Below are positions 4,875 to 7,506 of a stretch of 7,506 nt of DNA, in pieces (positions within the stretch are counted from its first letter, which is position 1; each line of letters starts with the position of its first letter). Position numbers and translations under genes: made by a program. This DNA comes from an uncultured Methylococcaceae bacterium. GTDB lineage: Bacteria > Pseudomonadota > Gammaproteobacteria > Methylococcales > Methylococcaceae. The DNA is taken from contig CAIVXW010000131.1 of the NCBI GenBank assembly GCA_903910005.1, positions 1 to 7,506 on the forward strand. Reading direction: 5' to 3'. The notes under the pieces are model-generated. The model saw only the letters and a program-made list of their open reading frames with translations. It was not told the origin of the DNA and searched no databases.

Positions 4875-7506
4875 TCAAGAATCATCAGTCCGCAGCCGTC
4901 CCGCCAGCATGTGGGCGGCCTTAGAGTCCTTCGCCCACTCCACCATCCCTTCGGCATTACCCAGCCTGGCCAGCCAGTCAAGCAGAAAGACAAAACTCTC
5001 ACGTTTGCCCCAGTAGCCCTGGCCGAAGGTGTCGCGCAAGTATTGGCGACCCGGTTCGGCACTGTTGTCAGCGGCGGCAGTTTCGCGGATGGCGAACAGC
5101 AGATGGCGCAGCGGTGTCACGGCAAGGGGATGCGAACTGCTGGCGGCGGTACGACCACGTCGCCCCGGCAGGTCGGCGGTAGCGGCAACGACCCCGTCGG
5201 GCTGGGCCAACTGGGTCGCGGCCAGGCCGCTGGCGGTGTGCATGCGGGCACCGTTGGCCTTGTCGCTTTTCAGCAGTGGCTTGATGTCGGTCACGCCGAA
5301 TCCCCGCGCCAGTTCCTCGTACATGCCCTTGCGTCGTTCGCCCCGGCTTTCGATGTCCAGGGCACGCAGATAATACCGCTCCACCAGCGACAACTCGCGC
5401 CAGCAGGCATCAAGGCCTCGCGGGATCAGGGTGTCGCAGGCGATGCCCAGGGCACGTTCGATCACGGTCTGGAAATCGCTTTTCCGGTTCTTTAGCCGCA
5501 CCGCAAAAACCTCATGCTCCACGTCCTTGCCGTCGAGGTTGCCATATTGAGTGAGTACTTTCAGCGCGGCGGCGTAGGCGGCGAGTTGGTAATCGGCATC
5601 GTTGAAATTGGGTTCGCCGCCTTCGTCCAGAGCCTGCATGGACGCGATCTGCCGCTTCACCTCGTCCTCGACCAGCGGGTACACCTCGTCCAGGAAGCCC
5701 GGCTCGCTGCCCACCCGCTTGCGCAGCACCAGGCAGACGGTGCCCTGCACATAGTCGCCCTTCTTGATGCCGACGGCATCGGTCTCGGTGCTGATGGTCC
5801 AGGCGGCAGTGGCCTTGAGGCCGGCGGCCCAGAGGATCATGCCGAGATCGGCCCAGACCGCCGGGTTCTTATGGGTAAACATGACCATCTGCAAGCCGTT
5901 ATCCGGCATGTACCGGGCAAGGTTGCGATAAATCTCCACCATCGAGCGGCGGAAGTCCTTGCCATCACCCCGCACTGCCAGTTCGGCCCGGGCATCGGGT
6001 AGCCATTCCGGGAAGATTTTGGCCAGCGGCTTTTCGTACCAGGCCAGGAAGAAATCGGCCAGTTCGTGATAGTTGACCGCGTCGGCGTAGGGCGGGTCGG
6101 TGACCCAGAGGTCGCAGGTTTCGGTGAGGTCGCGGGCATCCTCTACCGTGACTTTCCCCCTCATCGGCCATGACAAAATACCTTTGTTGTTAAACCCAAA
6201 GAACTCTTTTAGACCACCTATTGGTCGGATACCCCAATTGAGAAGAGGATTTATCGCTTGGTTGTAAAAAGTCTGAGCGAAAGCACCGATACCACCGCTG
6301 CGTGCCAGTTGCGGAGTCCATTGGCAAAGCTTTGAATTCCAGTTGCAGCAGGAACCAACCCCCAAGACTGCTGCCACTTTGAAAATCATCTCAGATTGAT
6401 CATGACTTGCGAATTGGGAGAGCAGTCCATGCGTCAACAACTGCCTTGGCGTAAACAAATGATGCCAGTGGGTCCAGCCGCGCTCGCGGAATAGGCGATC
6501 CGTCTCCACGCCACGCTCGGGAATCGCCCGTGACGGGATGTAGCCCTCGCGTTGCCATGCCGCAAACCGCTCGCGCAGCAGTTCCAGTACCTTGGCTTCA
6601 CGGGCCAGATCGTCCGCGCCGGGCGCGGCATACCGGCGCTTGCCATCGGCATCGACCCAGCGGATGCAGTACAACCGCTCCTGGAACACGTCACCGGGGC
6701 GAGGCACCAGATCATCATTGGTCCAACGGCGCAGACCCTCCGGGCCGCGCAGGGCTTCCACCGACCAGGATCGGTGCGGATCGAAGGGATCGGCCACGCG
6801 GCTGTCGACCACCGTGGCACCCTTGCCTTTCTTGTACTGCTCCAGTTCAGCCGCCGATACGGCCAGAACATCCGGTTGCAACTGTTCGGTACCGGGCAAA
6901 CGCTGCCATTGGGCCACGATGCGGTATTTCTCCGAGATCACCCAGCTCGGTGCCAGCGGGATGTAATAGTCGCAGCCCTCGGGCTTGACCTCGACGCAGT
7001 AGAGAAACGCCTCGGCACGCTCGCCCCGGTCGTTATGTTCGATGCCCCACTCGGTGATCTGTTTGTCCGCAGCGGCAAAGACCTGTTCCTGCACTGTGCG
7101 CACGTCCTCCTGCACCGCTTTGCCACCGCCCAGCAAATTCAAACTGGCCCAGGTCAGCAGCCCCGCCACCGGGTTGAGGTCGGAGCCGAAAGCTGCACAG
7201 CCGATGCGGGCGGCCTCGAACGGAATGGAGCCACCACCGCAAAAACTATCGCCCACGCGGGGTGTGTGACCAAACTGCCGCCTGCCCAGTTGTTCCACCA
7301 ACTCAGGCAGGGACTGGGCGGTGGTGCCCAGGTGGGTGTTGATGTCCGCCCAGGCTGCCACGTTCGGCCCCTCAATGTTCTCCGGGCGTTCGCAATGGCG
7401 GATGCGCTCGGCATAGCTCAGGGCATCGAACTCGGTGCGGTCGGGTACCGGCCGCCGACGCTGATCGTCCAGCCTGCGCTGGGCTTCCGGGGTCAGCGAC
7501 TCCCGG
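4875..7506 (-). CDS. DUF1156/COG1743 family DNA adenine methyltransferase, N-terminus cut by window edge
   Basis: The frame is open from the right edge to TGA at 4875-4877, giving 876 visible residues. The GTG at 7359-7361 is internal: coding sequence with no stop runs through it to 7506 (for example FDALSYAERIRHCERPENI). SAM-binding motif I is DSFCGGGSIPFEAARIG (starting at 7250) with DLNPVAG at 7181; the catalytic DPPY tetrapeptide is at 6098-6087, followed by ADAVNYHELADFF. Other family blocks are IPLAPSWVISEKYR, RGWTHWHHLFTPRQLL and NSKLCQW. This predicts an N6-adenine (or N4-cytosine) DNA methylase. The DUF1156 N-terminal region, usually under 100 residues, lies outside the window. In related loci it pairs with a DUF499 ATPase and a PLD-SNF2 helicase, and the helicase is found downstream here. 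Its probable role is self-marking in a phage-defence system. Confidence 0.92.
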   Translation of the reverse strand, partial: RESLTPEAQRRLDDQRRRPVPDRTEFDALSYAERIRHCERPENIEGPNVAAWADINTHLGTTAQSLPELVEQLGRRQFGHTPRVGDSFCGGGSIPFEAARIGCAAFGSDLNPVAGLLTWASLNLLGGGKAVQEDVRTVQEQVFAAADKQITEWGIEHNDRGERAEAFLYCVEVKPEGCDYYIPLAPSWVISEKYRIVAQWQRLPGTEQLQPDVLAVSAAELEQYKKGKGATVVDSRVADPFDPHRSWSVEALRGPEGLRRWTNDDLVPRPGDVFQERLYCIRWVDADGKRRYAAPGADDLAREAKVLELLRERFAAWQREGYIPSRAIPERGVETDRLFRERGWTHWHHLFTPRQLLTHGLLSQFASHDQSEMIFKVAAVLGVGSCCNWNSKLCQWTPQLARSGGIGAFAQTFYNQAINPLLNWGIRPIGGLKEFFGFNNKGILSWPMRGKVTVEDARDLTETCDLWVTDPPYADAVNYHELADFFLAWYEKPLAKIFPEWLPDARAELAVRGDGKDFRRSMVEIYRNLARYMPDNGLQMVMFTHKNPAVWADLGMILWAAGLKATAAWTISTETDAVGIKKGDYVQGTVCLVLRKRVGSEPGFLDEVYPLVEDEVKRQIASMQALDEGGEPNFNDADYQLAAYAAALKVLTQYGNLDGKDVEHEVFAVRLKNRKSDFQTVIERALGIACDTLIPRGLDACWRELSLVERYYLRALDIESRGERRKGMYEELARGFGVTDIKPLLKSDKANGARMHTASGLAATQLAQPDGVVAATADLPGRRGRTAASSSHPLAVTPLRHLLFAIRETAAADNSAEPGRQYLRDTFGQGYWGKRESFVFLLDWLARLGNAEGMVEWAKDSKAAHMLAGRLRTDDS
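6165..6460 (-). other. AT-richer tract within the methylase gene
   Basis: Hand counts of 60-base lines give about 42-53% GC from 6181 to 6420, against about 70% around 6601-6660 in the same gene. The tract is in frame, without stops, and encodes the segment between motif I and the DPPY motif, including the VLGVGSCCNWNSKLCQW block and the GIRPIGGLKEFFGFNNKG block. It is coding sequence of the methylase, not an insertion that disrupts it. A recombined segment or a diversified recognition region would explain it. Boundaries are approximate. Confidence 0.5.

Noticed and set aside
4857..5495. Plus-strand open frame of 212 codons
   Set aside because: Antisense to the conserved methylase C-terminal part; no motif or ribosome binding site.
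5514..6002. Plus-strand open frame of 162 codons
   Set aside because: Antisense to the methylase just after the DPPY motif; His- and Gly-rich translation without family features.
7359..7361. GTG as the methylase start
   Set aside because: The reading frame continues upstream to the window edge with family-like sequence, and the SAM motif would be too close to the N-terminus for a protein lacking its DUF1156 region.

Overview
The window most likely comes from a gammaproteobacterium with a GC-rich genome. The evidence is the tail of a System I cytochrome c maturation gene (ccmI) at the left edge, a DUF2256 protein, and coding regions that by eye are roughly 60-70% GC. The species cannot be fixed from this sequence.

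Layout: at the left end, ccmI finishes on the plus strand at 379. Everything else that is convincing lies on the minus strand and converges on it. Read in the direction of transcription, from the right edge, the order is: a large DUF1156/COG1743-type DNA methyltransferase (cut by the right edge, ends at 4875); a UPF0175-family antitoxin (4841-4587); a DUF3368 PIN-like toxin (4597-4040); a fused PLD-nuclease/SNF2-RapA-type helicase (4047-1216); a 153-bp gap; a 51-residue DUF2256 zinc-finger-like protein (1062-907); and a poorly conserved, apparently broken stretch (910-423) before ccmI.

The four genes between 1216 and 7506 are packed with a 33-nt gap, an 11-nt overlap and an 8-nt overlap, so they probably form one transcript. 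A COG1743 methylase with a PLD-SNF2 helicase matches a known kind of anti-phage or modification-type defence cluster, usually completed by a large DUF499 ATPase. That gene is not in the window; the likely place for it is beyond 7506. The methylase would mark self DNA, and the helicase with its PLD nuclease-like domain would act on unmarked DNA. What stands out is the complete toxin-antitoxin pair inserted between methylase and helicase and translationally coupled to the helicase. It could be an addiction module that stabilises the locus, or a suicide arm of the defence system.

Other points: an AT-richer tract inside the methylase between its two catalytic motifs, a G-run cluster just after the helicase stop on the transcribed strand, and a strong hairpin near the convergent end with ccmI. 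No rRNA, tRNA, CRISPR array, insertion sequence or integrase gene was seen.
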